NCBI GenBank assembly: GCA_028278625.1
Contig: JANQDY010000149.1
Coordinates: 15,109 to 79,108 of the forward strand
Length of the DNA: 64,000 bases
Direction: 5' to 3'
From: Thermodesulfobacteriota bacterium
GTDB taxonomy: Bacteria; Desulfobacterota; DSM-4660; Desulfatiglandales; Desulfatiglandaceae
Numbering within the stretch: the stretch's first letter is position 1; the number at the start of each line of letters is the position of its first letter. Made by a program: the position numbers and the translations under genes. Below the pieces are notes generated by a model. That model had not been told where the DNA came from. It saw only the letters and a list, made by a program, of their open reading frames with translations, and ran no database searches. Positions 24,467 to 32,277 of this stretch are shown piece by piece.

Positions 24467-25582
24467 ATGGCGAGTGTAAAGCTTGAAAATGTGACAAAGA
24501 AATACGGGCAGAAGCTGGCCATAGACAATATCAACTTTGAGTACAAGGAAGGTGAATTCTTCTCAATAATTGGCCCGGCAGGCGCAGGGAAATCCACGAT
24601 TTTGAAAATGATCGCCGGCATTGAATCGGTGACCAGCGGCAAGATCCTTTTTGATGGCTATGAGGTGAATGCCCTTTCCGCAAGGGAAAGAAATGTGGCA
24701 ATGGCCTTCGAAACGTACAATCTCTATTCCCATTTATCTGTCTACGACAACATTGCTTTTCCTTTGAGGGCACCTGAAAGACGTGAAAAGCTCTCAAAAA
24801 GCGAAGAGAGAAGAAGGGTTGAAGAAGTGGCAGATTTCCTTGGAATCAAGCGGCTATTGACCCGTAAGCCCGTGCAACTGAGCGGCGGTGAAAAGCAAAG
24901 GGTCTCTCTGTCACGGGCCATGGTGAGGCAATGCGAATGCTTCTTGCTGGATGAACCCATCGCCCATTTGGATGCCAGACTCAAGTTTTCCACACAAACC
25001 GCTCTAAAACGGCTTTCCGTCAAATTGGGCACTGCCATCATTTATGTGACCCACGATTATCGGGAAGCATTAGGCTTATCTGATCGCATCGCGGTATTGA
25101 GAAAGGGAAAGTTTGAGCAGATCGGAACACCTCGTGAGATTTACAACCAACCGGCAACCGATTTTGTGGCCAACTTCATCGGAGATCCCCCCTGCAACTT
25201 GATCGATGGGAAGCTCGTGGACAAGAATGGGACAACGCTCTTTCAGTCGGGGGATGAATTCGCCATTCCGCTTCTAAAGAATTCCGTCGAAACGGCGCGG
25301 CGGATCTCGGATGCGGACCAGGATGGGGAGGTTCGTCTCGGCATCCGACCTTCCCGAATTAACGTGAGTAAAGAGAAGATCTCTGACCGTTCTTTCCAGT
25401 TGCCCATTTATGCCATTGTCCGCCGACCCGAAGGCACAGTTATCACATTTGAGTTGGAAAAGTGCTTTTTTAGGGCAAACGTGAAGGGTGCAGCCCGATA
25501 CAGTATGTCGGAGAAGGTCTGGCTGGATTTTGACCAGGAGCACACCTTTTTCTTCAAAAAGACCATCAAGATCTCCAAATAA
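24467..25582 (+). CDS. ABC transporter ATP-binding protein (carbohydrate/polyol type), subunit 1
   Basis: The 371-residue protein has an ATPase domain (1-235): Walker A GPAGAGKST (about 39-47), signature LSGGEKQRVSLSRA, Walker B CFLLDEP, and H-loop YVTHDYREA. A C-terminal TOBE/MalK-like domain follows (240-371). The Q-loop residue is Glu82 (AMAFETYNLY) instead of Gln. Together with the second, different ATPase at 25596 it probably forms a heterodimer, an arrangement known for glycerol importers (GlpS/GlpT) and unlike the homodimeric MalK. The start is ATG 24467, one base after the previous stop. Confidence 0.88.
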   Translation: MASVKLENVTKKYGQKLAIDNINFEYKEGEFFSIIGPAGAGKSTILKMIAGIESVTSGKILFDGYEVNALSARERNVAMAFETYNLYSHLSVYDNIAFPLRAPERREKLSKSEERRRVEEVADFLGIKRLLTRKPVQLSGGEKQRVSLSRAMVRQCECFLLDEPIAHLDARLKFSTQTALKRLSVKLGTAIIYVTHDYREALGLSDRIAVLRKGKFEQIGTPREIYNQPATDFVANFIGDPPCNLIDGKLVDKNGTTLFQSGDEFAIPLLKNSVETARRISDADQDGEVRLGIRPSRINVSKEKISDRSFQLPIYAIVRRPEGTVITFELEKCFFRANVKGAARYSMSEKVWLDFDQEHTFFFKKTIKISK

Positions 25583-25595
25583 AGGGGGGCGAAAG

Positions 25596-26690
25596 GTGAG
25601 TAGAGTCGACATCAAGAACGTATGGAAAATTTACGAAGGGGATGTTCAGGCGGTTCAGGAACTGAACTTTTTCATAGAGGATGGAGAGTTTCTGGCGGTT
25701 TTAGGTCCCTCTGGTTGTGGGAAAAGCACCACATTGAGGATGATTGCTGGGCTCGAAGATATAACCAAAGGGGATATCCTGTTTGATGGAAAGAGGGTAA
25801 ACGATCTGAGTCCCAGTGAACGAAACCTAGCCCTGGCTTTCGAGTCTTATGCCCTCTATGCGAGATTAACCGTACATGAAAACATTGCGTTTCCTCTCCG
25901 TGCCAAAGGCATGAGCAGGGCAGAGGCCGATAAGAAAGTACTGTGGATCGCCAACATATTGAATGTCACCGACATTCTGAAGAAAAAGCCGGGAAGCCTA
26001 AGTGGCGGCCACCAGCAGCGTGTCAACCTATGCAGGGCTTTGGTTCGACAGCCCAATATCACCCTTCTTGACGAACCGATTTCTCATATGGACGTGCGTG
26101 TCCGTGCGAATATGCGGGCACGAATCCGAAGATTGCATGAAGAATTGAAGCTCACCACTATTTACGTGACCCATGACCAGGAAGAGGCGGTTTCCCTGGC
26201 GGATCGCGTGGCTGTCATGAATCATGCGAAGCTTCAACAGATCGGCAGCGTGGACGAGATTTGGAATCACCCTGCAAACAAATTCGTTGCCACCTTTGTC
26301 GGGGAACCGCAGATGAATTTCATACCTGGAAGGCTTGAGGGCAGGGAAGCAGTCTCCATCGGTACAAATGGCGGAAAAACGACCTTTCGATTGGACAAGG
26401 AAGTAGATGCCAAGTTTGTCGGTTCTGAAATTACGGTGGGGGTTCGGCCCCAACAGGTGCTGGTATCTCAAAACGATGAGATAAACGATGCCATCCCCGG
26501 AATAGTTGATTTGACCCAGTTTCAGGGGGAGTCGGTAATTGTGACGGTAATCCTTGATGATGCGGATGAAACGGAGTTGAAGGCGGTTGTTGAACCCGAT
26601 CAAGAGCCTGAGAGAGGCAAAAAAATCTGGTTGAAAATGTCGCCTGAGACCATCCATCTTTTCGATGGTGAAGTACCCATTCTTCGATAG
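25596..26690 (+). CDS. ABC transporter ATP-binding protein, subunit 2
   Basis: The start is a GTG at 25596 preceded by AAGGGGGG at the right distance. The 364-residue protein shows Walker A GPSGCGKST (about 38-46), signature LSGGHQQRVNLCRA, Walker B ITLLDEP, D-loop SHMD and H-loop YVTHDQEEA, followed by a TOBE domain. The Q-loop again has Glu (Glu83 in ALAFESYALY). It is about 40% identical by eye to subunit 1, so the two arose by an old duplication. It energises uptake through the permeases at 28675 and 29655. Confidence 0.88.
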   Translation: MSRVDIKNVWKIYEGDVQAVQELNFFIEDGEFLAVLGPSGCGKSTTLRMIAGLEDITKGDILFDGKRVNDLSPSERNLALAFESYALYARLTVHENIAFPLRAKGMSRAEADKKVLWIANILNVTDILKKKPGSLSGGHQQRVNLCRALVRQPNITLLDEPISHMDVRVRANMRARIRRLHEELKLTTIYVTHDQEEAVSLADRVAVMNHAKLQQIGSVDEIWNHPANKFVATFVGEPQMNFIPGRLEGREAVSIGTNGGKTTFRLDKEVDAKFVGSEITVGVRPQQVLVSQNDEINDAIPGIVDLTQFQGESVIVTVILDDADETELKAVVEPDQEPERGKKIWLKMSPETIHLFDGEVPILR

Positions 26691-26889
26691 ATCTTTTTTT
26701 GAAGTTCGGTATTTGGCTGATTGGTTAACGGGAAGAAGCATCGGGTAGACAACAGATCTGAGGAGGATCCGTTAAAAGGATGGCTCTTTGGAGGCTTGGA
26801 AAAGGGAAGATGGTTGGGGGGTGATATCAGAACAAACTGAACGGATGGAAGGTATGGAAAATCAAGAGAAACAGTTTAAGGAGGTCGTT

Positions 26890-28380
26890 ATGAAGAAAAA
26901 GCGTTTTGCCCAAACATTCATTGGTTTTGCTCTCATGGGTCTATTGTTGTTTTCTCTGTCACCTGTTGCAATTGCGGATTGGCTGGAAACACCAACTCCC
27001 AAGTTCAAATTGGCGGATATTCCGGAAATCAAGAATAAGCGGCCGATTCATATAGCACTTTTCGGCGGCACCAAGCAGTTTGACATTGAAGTGCCCAAAA
27101 TGATAAAGAAATTTGAGGAAAAAACTGGCGTAAAAGTCACATTTGAGAAGATGATTATGACCAGTATCTATCCCAAGATTAACGTTGAACTGATGTCCGG
27201 ATCAGGTGCGTATGACTGTATCGTGATGGAGACCTCCACGACCTGTGAGTGGGCCCCTTATCTCTGGGATGTGAGAGATTTGGCCAAGAAATTCGAGCCA
27301 AACGGTTTGGCCGGTCTCGAGAGCGACCTCGCGGGTCATGACCCGGCGTTGCTCAGGACTACCTGCGACCGTTCAGGAAAGCTTCGGGGTATCCCCTATT
27401 GGAACTACGAGCAGGTCCTTTATCATCGCGTGGACTGCTTTGAAGATCCCATCGAAAAGGCCGCGTTCCTAAAGAAATACGGATACGACTTGAAAGTGCC
27501 CGTTACGCGAAAACAGCTGTACGATACGGCTGAGTTTTTTACCAGGAAGAAAGGTGATAAACTGAAAGGCAAGGTGCTTGAAAAAGACGTTTACGGTCTG
27601 GCACTGATGGCTGGACGCTTTGAAATCAATGACGAAATCAGTTCCATGATCTGGGGCAACGGCGGTCATTGGGCAACCATTGTTCGGGATGAAAACGGCG
27701 TTGCCAAGGAATTCGTCATAACCAAGAAAGACAAACAGAAACAGAAAGAAGCCATTGAATACTACGTCAGCCTGCTCAAGTTTGCCTCCCCCGGCTGCCT
27801 CACCGGTTTCTGGGATTTCTGCTGCGCCCAGTTTGTTGAAGGACAGGCCATCATGCTGCCCCACCTCTATCTTGTGGTGGAGGACTGGACATGGCAGGTG
27901 GAGAAAAAGGTGCCCGGCGCCAAAAAGGGAATGGCTCTGTGCGTGGGCCGTCAGGGATACATCGGGGATTTTGCCGAATGCGTGGCAAAAGCCAGCAAGA
28001 ACCCCGAAGCCTCTTACTGGTTCATCAAATACCTGGGTGGTTATGAGTGCCAGAAACAGCTGATGGAAGGCGGATTTCCCGGCGTGCGGATTGATATCAT
28101 GGGTGATCCCAAGTATCAGAACGATCCCAAATGGAAAAAACCCATCGGCGACAGAGCGTACATCAACTCTCTGGCGCTTCAGGTGCAAAACAACTATGTG
28201 AATGATTACATTCACTTTAACAGTGCAGCCATGGGTAAAATCTATGAAATGCAGATTATCGAACTCCATAATGCTGCCATTAAAAAATACACGCCGGAAG
28301 AGTGCGTGAAAGTCATAACGAAAAAGACCATGCAGCTGCAGAAGAAGTTTGGACAACTGCCCATTCGTGAAGAGAAGTAG
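26890..28380 (+). CDS. extracellular solute-binding protein, family 1
   Basis: The start is ATG 26890, giving a proper signal peptide (KKKR then a hydrophobic stretch to about residue 30, AIAD) and an AAGGAGG ribosome site; upstream in-frame codons are not needed. The 496-residue protein begins its fold with IHIALFGGTKQFDIEVPKMI and a following EEKTGVKVTFE, the pattern of sugar/polyol-binding proteins of the MalE/GlpV class. It binds the transported solute in the periplasm. Its length is greater than MalE and closer to glycerol-binding GlpV, which fits the two-ATPase arrangement, but the ligand is not proven. Confidence 0.87.
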   Translation: MKKKRFAQTFIGFALMGLLLFSLSPVAIADWLETPTPKFKLADIPEIKNKRPIHIALFGGTKQFDIEVPKMIKKFEEKTGVKVTFEKMIMTSIYPKINVELMSGSGAYDCIVMETSTTCEWAPYLWDVRDLAKKFEPNGLAGLESDLAGHDPALLRTTCDRSGKLRGIPYWNYEQVLYHRVDCFEDPIEKAAFLKKYGYDLKVPVTRKQLYDTAEFFTRKKGDKLKGKVLEKDVYGLALMAGRFEINDEISSMIWGNGGHWATIVRDENGVAKEFVITKKDKQKQKEAIEYYVSLLKFASPGCLTGFWDFCCAQFVEGQAIMLPHLYLVVEDWTWQVEKKVPGAKKGMALCVGRQGYIGDFAECVAKASKNPEASYWFIKYLGGYECQKQLMEGGFPGVRIDIMGDPKYQNDPKWKKPIGDRAYINSLALQVQNNYVNDYIHFNSAAMGKIYEMQIIELHNAAIKKYTPEECVKVITKKTMQLQKKFGQLPIREEK

Positions 28381-28674
28381 GGGCTGAAACCTGCTACCCC
28401 TGTAACCTTTGTTCACGGGGGTAGCAACTTCCTTCAAATACTTTTGTCTGAAACTTCCAAAGGCACAACAGGGGCAGGAACCTCAGCTCTGAATTTTCGC
28501 CTCTGAGCCAGCGTTCAACAATGGACCTTCGGGCTATTGTGTTCAGTGGCGAAAAACTCAGCCTGAAAAAGGGAGCGCCGATTTAGCAGGTCCGCCTTCA
28601 AAATGCGTCTTTTAGAGAAAGTCGGGCCATTGAAACGCGAGGAAGGGAAATTGAAACAAAGAGAGGTGGTTTGA
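28381..28674 (+). other. 294-base gap between solute-binding protein and permease genes
   Basis: It contains the stem-loop annotated at 28393-28425. No gene is seen in the rest. The gap separates the binding protein from the permeases, as often happens when the binding protein is made in excess. Confidence 0.45.
28393..28425 (+). repeat. stem-loop after solute-binding protein gene
   Basis: GCTACCCCTG and CACGGGGGTAGC pair around an 11-base loop, with one bulged or mismatched position. No T run follows. It probably protects the upstream mRNA or causes partial termination before the permease genes. Confidence 0.5.
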
Positions 28675-29640
28675 ATGGCAAATCGCACAAAAGAAGAAGT
28701 AATGCAGATGAATCCATCAATGCCGGTGGAGAGCGTGGATTTTCAAAAGGTCCGAGAACGGACTTTTTGGAGTGTGCTTAGCGATGACAAATATTATAAA
28801 TGGGTTCTTTTGATACCGCTACTCCTTGTCCTTCTTATGTTCATGCTCTACCCGCTCTTTTACTGCATGTGGTATTCTTTGCATGAATTTGGCATGGTCA
28901 AGGCTGCCACCTTTCTCGGTTTGGAAAACTACCGCGATGTTTTGCGGGATGGAGAGTTCTGGCTGGCATTGGGCCGTACCGGAATTGTACTGGTGATCAG
29001 CATCGGAGCAGAGCTGATCATCGGCATGGCCATTGCGGTTTTGTTCAACCGGGAATTCAAAGGTCAGAATCCTATTCGGGGGCTGATCCTGCTCCCCCTG
29101 CTGATTGCACCGCTGGCCGTCTCCATGATGTGGAATTTTTTCCTGCAGTACGATTTCGGCATTGTGAATCTGGTTTTGGGCTTGGTAGGGATTCCCAAAA
29201 CAAGTTGGTTTGCACCAGGGGTGGGGCTATACACAATCGCGGCCATCTCGGTGTGGCAATGGATCCCTTTTTCAATTTTCGTTCTTCTGGCAGGGCTCAA
29301 AAGCTTACCCAGAGACTCCTTTGAAGCGGCCAAAGTAGATGGCGCAACCGCCTGGTACACATTCAGAAGACTCACCCTCCCAAATCTCGCGCCTTTGATT
29401 ATGATTATTGTCCTTTTAAGGACCATGTGGCTAATCAGGCTCTTTGACCCACTTTACGGAACGACTCGCGGGGGGGCTGACACGGAGCTTCTGGACTGGC
29501 AGATCTATAGAAACACTTTTGTCTATTTTGATATCGGCCGGGGATCCACCCTGGCGATTATCTCGCTTTTTCTGACGATGATCGTCTGCGGTGTTCTTTT
29601 TAGACAGTTGATGAAGGCCCTTTCGGCCACAAGCGAATAA
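28675..29640 (+). CDS. ABC transporter permease, MalF/UgpA type
   Basis: The 321-residue protein has a cytoplasmic start and six predicted membrane helices from about residue 40. The ATPase-contact EAA loop is EAAKVDGATAWYTFRRLTLP (about 219-238). It is one of two permeases of the importer. The next permease starts 14 bases after its stop with its own AAAGGAGG site. The family transports sugars, polyols and glycerol-3-phosphate. Confidence 0.88.
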   Translation: MANRTKEEVMQMNPSMPVESVDFQKVRERTFWSVLSDDKYYKWVLLIPLLLVLLMFMLYPLFYCMWYSLHEFGMVKAATFLGLENYRDVLRDGEFWLALGRTGIVLVISIGAELIIGMAIAVLFNREFKGQNPIRGLILLPLLIAPLAVSMMWNFFLQYDFGIVNLVLGLVGIPKTSWFAPGVGLYTIAAISVWQWIPFSIFVLLAGLKSLPRDSFEAAKVDGATAWYTFRRLTLPNLAPLIMIIVLLRTMWLIRLFDPLYGTTRGGADTELLDWQIYRNTFVYFDIGRGSTLAIISLFLTMIVCGVLFRQLMKALSATSE

Positions 29641-29654
29641 AGGAGGTAGAAAAA

Positions 29655-30467
29655 ATGAAACGAGTCCTTTTCTGGGCAGTGACACTGCTTGTGGTATTCA
29701 CCTTTGTCTCTCCCCTGCTCTGGATGTACCTTACCTCATTCAAAACCAATGCGGATATCTACACCCAGGATCTGGTTAAAATGTTTTTCTTTTCCCCCAT
29801 CGGGGAGAACTATGTAAACCTCTTTACCAAAACGGTTTTTGTGCGGGAGCTTATAAATACCTTGATCATTTCAATTACCAGCACGATTCTTGTGATGCTG
29901 GTGGCCTTACCGGCTGCATACAGCTTTGCCCGCTATGAGACCGGAAATGGCCATTTGCTGTTTGTCACCATTTCCACCCGAATGTTTCCCGCCGCAGTGG
30001 CAGCCATTCCATTCTTTATGGCTTTCAAGGGATTGGGTCTTTTGGATACACGCTTTGGTCTGATTATTCTCTATCTTTATTTTAATGTTTCCTTTGCTGT
30101 GTTCCTGCTCTACGGATTTTTCAGGGAGATCCCCGCGGAGCTGGAACAAGCGGCTACCATTGATGGGTATGGACGCATCGATATCTTCCGTAAGATCATT
30201 TTTCCAATGATTAAGCCCGGTGCGGCGATAACGGCCATTTTCTGCTTTATCTTTTCATGGAATGAGTTCCTTTATGCATTCCTATTTACAAGGAATATGG
30301 CCAGGACGCTCACCATGGGCCTGGCCTCTTTCTGGGCCTCGGGACAGGTCGATTGGGGAACAATGGCTGCATGTGTGTGTTTGGCCATTTTGCCAACCCT
30401 CGCCGCAGCTTGGTTTATGCAAAGGTACATCATTCGCGGCTTGACATTTGGCGCTGTGAAAGGATAG
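29655..30467 (+). CDS. ABC transporter permease, MalG/UgpE type
   Basis: The 270-residue protein has six predicted helices and the EAA loop ELEQAATIDGYGRIDIFRKI (about 161-180), closing the importer set (small membrane protein, two ATPases, binding protein, two permeases). The MalG-type short N-terminus is present. The mycofactocin precursor begins 94 bases downstream, with its own likely promoter. Confidence 0.88.
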   Translation: MKRVLFWAVTLLVVFTFVSPLLWMYLTSFKTNADIYTQDLVKMFFFSPIGENYVNLFTKTVFVRELINTLIISITSTILVMLVALPAAYSFARYETGNGHLLFVTISTRMFPAAVAAIPFFMAFKGLGLLDTRFGLIILYLYFNVSFAVFLLYGFFREIPAELEQAATIDGYGRIDIFRKIIFPMIKPGAAITAIFCFIFSWNEFLYAFLFTRNMARTLTMGLASFWASGQVDWGTMAACVCLAILPTLAAAWFMQRYIIRGLTFGAVKG

Positions 30468-30503
30468 ATGGGTTTCGCCAAAATGTATCAACTCTCAAAA
30501 GGG

Positions 30504-30531
30504 TTGACAAGGATTTCACAATTAATAAATT
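30504..30531 (+). promoter_or_regulatory. putative sigma-70 promoter of the mycofactocin operon
   Basis: TTGACA (30504-30509), a 16-base spacer, and TAAATT (30526-30531), about 30 bases before mftA. Perfect -35, moderate -10. Confidence 0.45.
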
Positions 30532-30561
30532 CTCATGAAAAAAAAGGAGTTAGGAAAACGT

Positions 30562-30693
30562 ATGGAATTGAAACAAAGAACAATCATAGAAGACTCAAAC
30601 GACACGGCCGATGACCTGCAGAAAGACCTTTTTTCCACCGAAGAAATACAGATTGAAGAAATGGCCATAGATGGGATTTGCGGAGTCTATTGA
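30562..30693 (+). CDS. mftA: mycofactocin precursor peptide MftA
   Basis: This 43-codon gene encodes an acidic peptide ending IEEMAIDGICGVY. The conserved C-terminal IDG-(M/I)-CGVY is the hallmark of mycofactocin precursors. MftC decarboxylates and crosslinks the last Val-Tyr, from which the redox cofactor is made. Here Met of the usual IDGMCGVY is Ile; Gly-Val-Tyr is intact. The leader (LQKDLFSTEEIQIEE) is the MftB-binding part. AGGA lies 6 bases before the ATG. MftB and MftC genes follow, which settles the identification. It is too short for routine gene calling. Confidence 0.92.
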   Translation: MELKQRTIIEDSNDTADDLQKDLFSTEEIQIEEMAIDGICGVY

Positions 30694-30989
30694 TATACTT
30701 GAGAAATGCTGTTGCCACAAGGCTGACGGCGTATCAGATGATTATCCGTTGGCCTTGTCTCCGTCCATAAATGGCCCTTTTCCGCAATCTCGACGTCATG
30801 TGTCCTTGTACAGCGCACTATCCTAAGCCTCCGGGTCCGCGTCGGGGGATTCTCTATGATCTTGCGAAAGATTGTGCATTTGTGAATAGGTAATGCATGG
30901 TGCCAGACACTGATTATTTGGATGGTCACTGGCCTTACCTCTTTCTTGGGGTTGTCTAGTCACCAAAGGCGTGGTTATAAATTAGATCA
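30694..30989 (+). other. 296-base gap between mftA and mftB
   Basis: In most mycofactocin loci mftA and mftB are close together; here they are separated by almost 300 bases. No gene, terminator or repeat could be supported. mftB itself has no clear ribosome site (the bases before it are A/T rich). Confidence 0.4.
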
Positions 30990-31253
30990 ATGAAGCTAAA
31001 TAAAGATACAAAGTATTTTCTATCACAGGATGCTCAAGTCAGAGAAGAAAATTTCGGACTCCTCTTTTACTCCATGAAGGGTCCGCAAATCTATTTTCTA
31101 TCTTCAGGGAAATTGCTGAATGCCTCTTTTTTTGAGGGAAAACAGAGTCTGGGACAGGTTCTACCAATGAAAAGGAAAAACCCTTCCTTGAAGGATCAAT
31201 TAATGGCTGCTTTGGAACAGCTGGTGAAAAAAGGAGTTATCGTTGAGCGCTAA
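30990..31253 (+). CDS. mftB: mycofactocin peptide chaperone MftB
   Basis: The 87-residue PqqD-like protein (RiPP recognition element) includes the motif VREENFGLLFYSMKGPQIYF, typical of MftB, and a C-terminal helix LMAALEQLVKKGVIVER. It binds the MftA leader and presents it to MftC. Its end overlaps the mftC start region (31243), which indicates translational coupling. Confidence 0.88.
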   Translation: MKLNKDTKYFLSQDAQVREENFGLLFYSMKGPQIYFLSSGKLLNASFFEGKQSLGQVLPMKRKNPSLKDQLMAALEQLVKKGVIVER

Positions 31254-32277
31254 GATGGCCAGGATGGGGCTCCGGGCACCGGTCAACGTGACCTGGGAAA
31301 TGACCCTCAAGTGCAATCTCCGTTGTGTCCACTGCCTTTCTGATGCCGGCGCTCCAGCTCCAAACGAATTGAGCCATTCGGAATGCCGCAATTTGGTGGA
31401 TCAATTGACGTCACTTCGGGTGTTTCAGGTTAATATCGGCGGCGGTGAACCGTTTATTCGTGGAGACTTTCCGGATCTGCTCACGTATTGCCACCAAAAG
31501 GGCCTGATTACATGCGTCAGCACCAACGCGATGCTTGTTGACAACGCTTTGGCCCGCCACCTTTCCCAACTGAAAATGCTCTATTTGCAGATCAGCCTGG
31601 ACGGCGCCACAGCCGACGTGAATGATCCCATAAGGGGGAAGGGGACCTACAAACGGGTCCTCGAAGCTGCTGATTGCCTGGCGCGGCATCACGTGAAGTT
31701 CAGCATCAATGCGGTGCTAACGCGAACCAACTACCCGCAATTGGAGGATTTGAGGAGAATGGCTGGGAACTACGGCGCCGAATTGCGGGTTTCTCGCTTC
31801 CGCCCCTCGGGCCGCGCCAAGGAATGCAGGGAATCACTGGCCCCTGATAAATGGCAGCTGGAGGCGTTTGCCGAATGGCTGGAAGGACACGATCTGGTCC
31901 GGACCGGGGATTCCTTTTTCTGCCTCACTTCCGAAAACAGAAGACGAAAGGGGCTCGATATGTGCGGGGCCGCCAAGATGACCTGTTGCATATCACCAAC
32001 GGGTGACGTATACCCTTGCGCCTTTTTGCAGGAAGGGCCATTTCTGGCCGGGAATATTCGGAACACCTCCTTCAAGGAGATGTGGGACCGGTCTCCGGTC
32101 TTAAAAGAACTGCGCCATTTAAATGTGGAAACGTGTATGACCTGTGACCGGTTCGAGGCCTGTAGAGGGGGGTGCCCGGCCATGGCCTATCATACCTACC
32201 ACGATATCAACATGCCGGACCCTGAATGTTTGATCAATTTGAGATCCGGTTTCAGTGACAGGGCAGCCAATGTTTGA
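31243..32277 (+). CDS. mftC: mycofactocin radical SAM maturase MftC
   Basis: The radical SAM cluster is CNLRCVHC (CxxxCxxC) at about residues 24-31 of the 344-residue frame, with NIGGGEPFIRGDF following. The C-terminal SPASM domain holds auxiliary 4Fe-4S ligands in CGAAKMTCCISPTGDVYPC and CMTCDRFEACRGGCP. MftC removes the C-terminal carboxylate of MftA and forms the Val-Tyr crosslink. The TTG at 31243 has GGAG 6 bases upstream and overlaps mftB; ATG 31255 is the alternative start. The 3' end overlaps the next gene. Confidence 0.93.
   Translation: MSAKMARMGLRAPVNVTWEMTLKCNLRCVHCLSDAGAPAPNELSHSECRNLVDQLTSLRVFQVNIGGGEPFIRGDFPDLLTYCHQKGLITCVSTNAMLVDNALARHLSQLKMLYLQISLDGATADVNDPIRGKGTYKRVLEAADCLARHHVKFSINAVLTRTNYPQLEDLRRMAGNYGAELRVSRFRPSGRAKECRESLAPDKWQLEAFAEWLEGHDLVRTGDSFFCLTSENRRRKGLDMCGAAKMTCCISPTGDVYPCAFLQEGPFLAGNIRNTSFKEMWDRSPVLKELRHLNVETCMTCDRFEACRGGCPAMAYHTYHDINMPDPECLINLRSGFSDRAANV

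Noticed and set aside
27469..28437. 322-codon minus-strand frame
   Set aside because: It is antisense to the solute-binding protein gene and has the His/Leu/Phe-rich composition of shadow frames.
30687..30929. 80-codon minus-strand frame between mftA and mftB
   Set aside because: No start signals, no family, and it faces against the operon.
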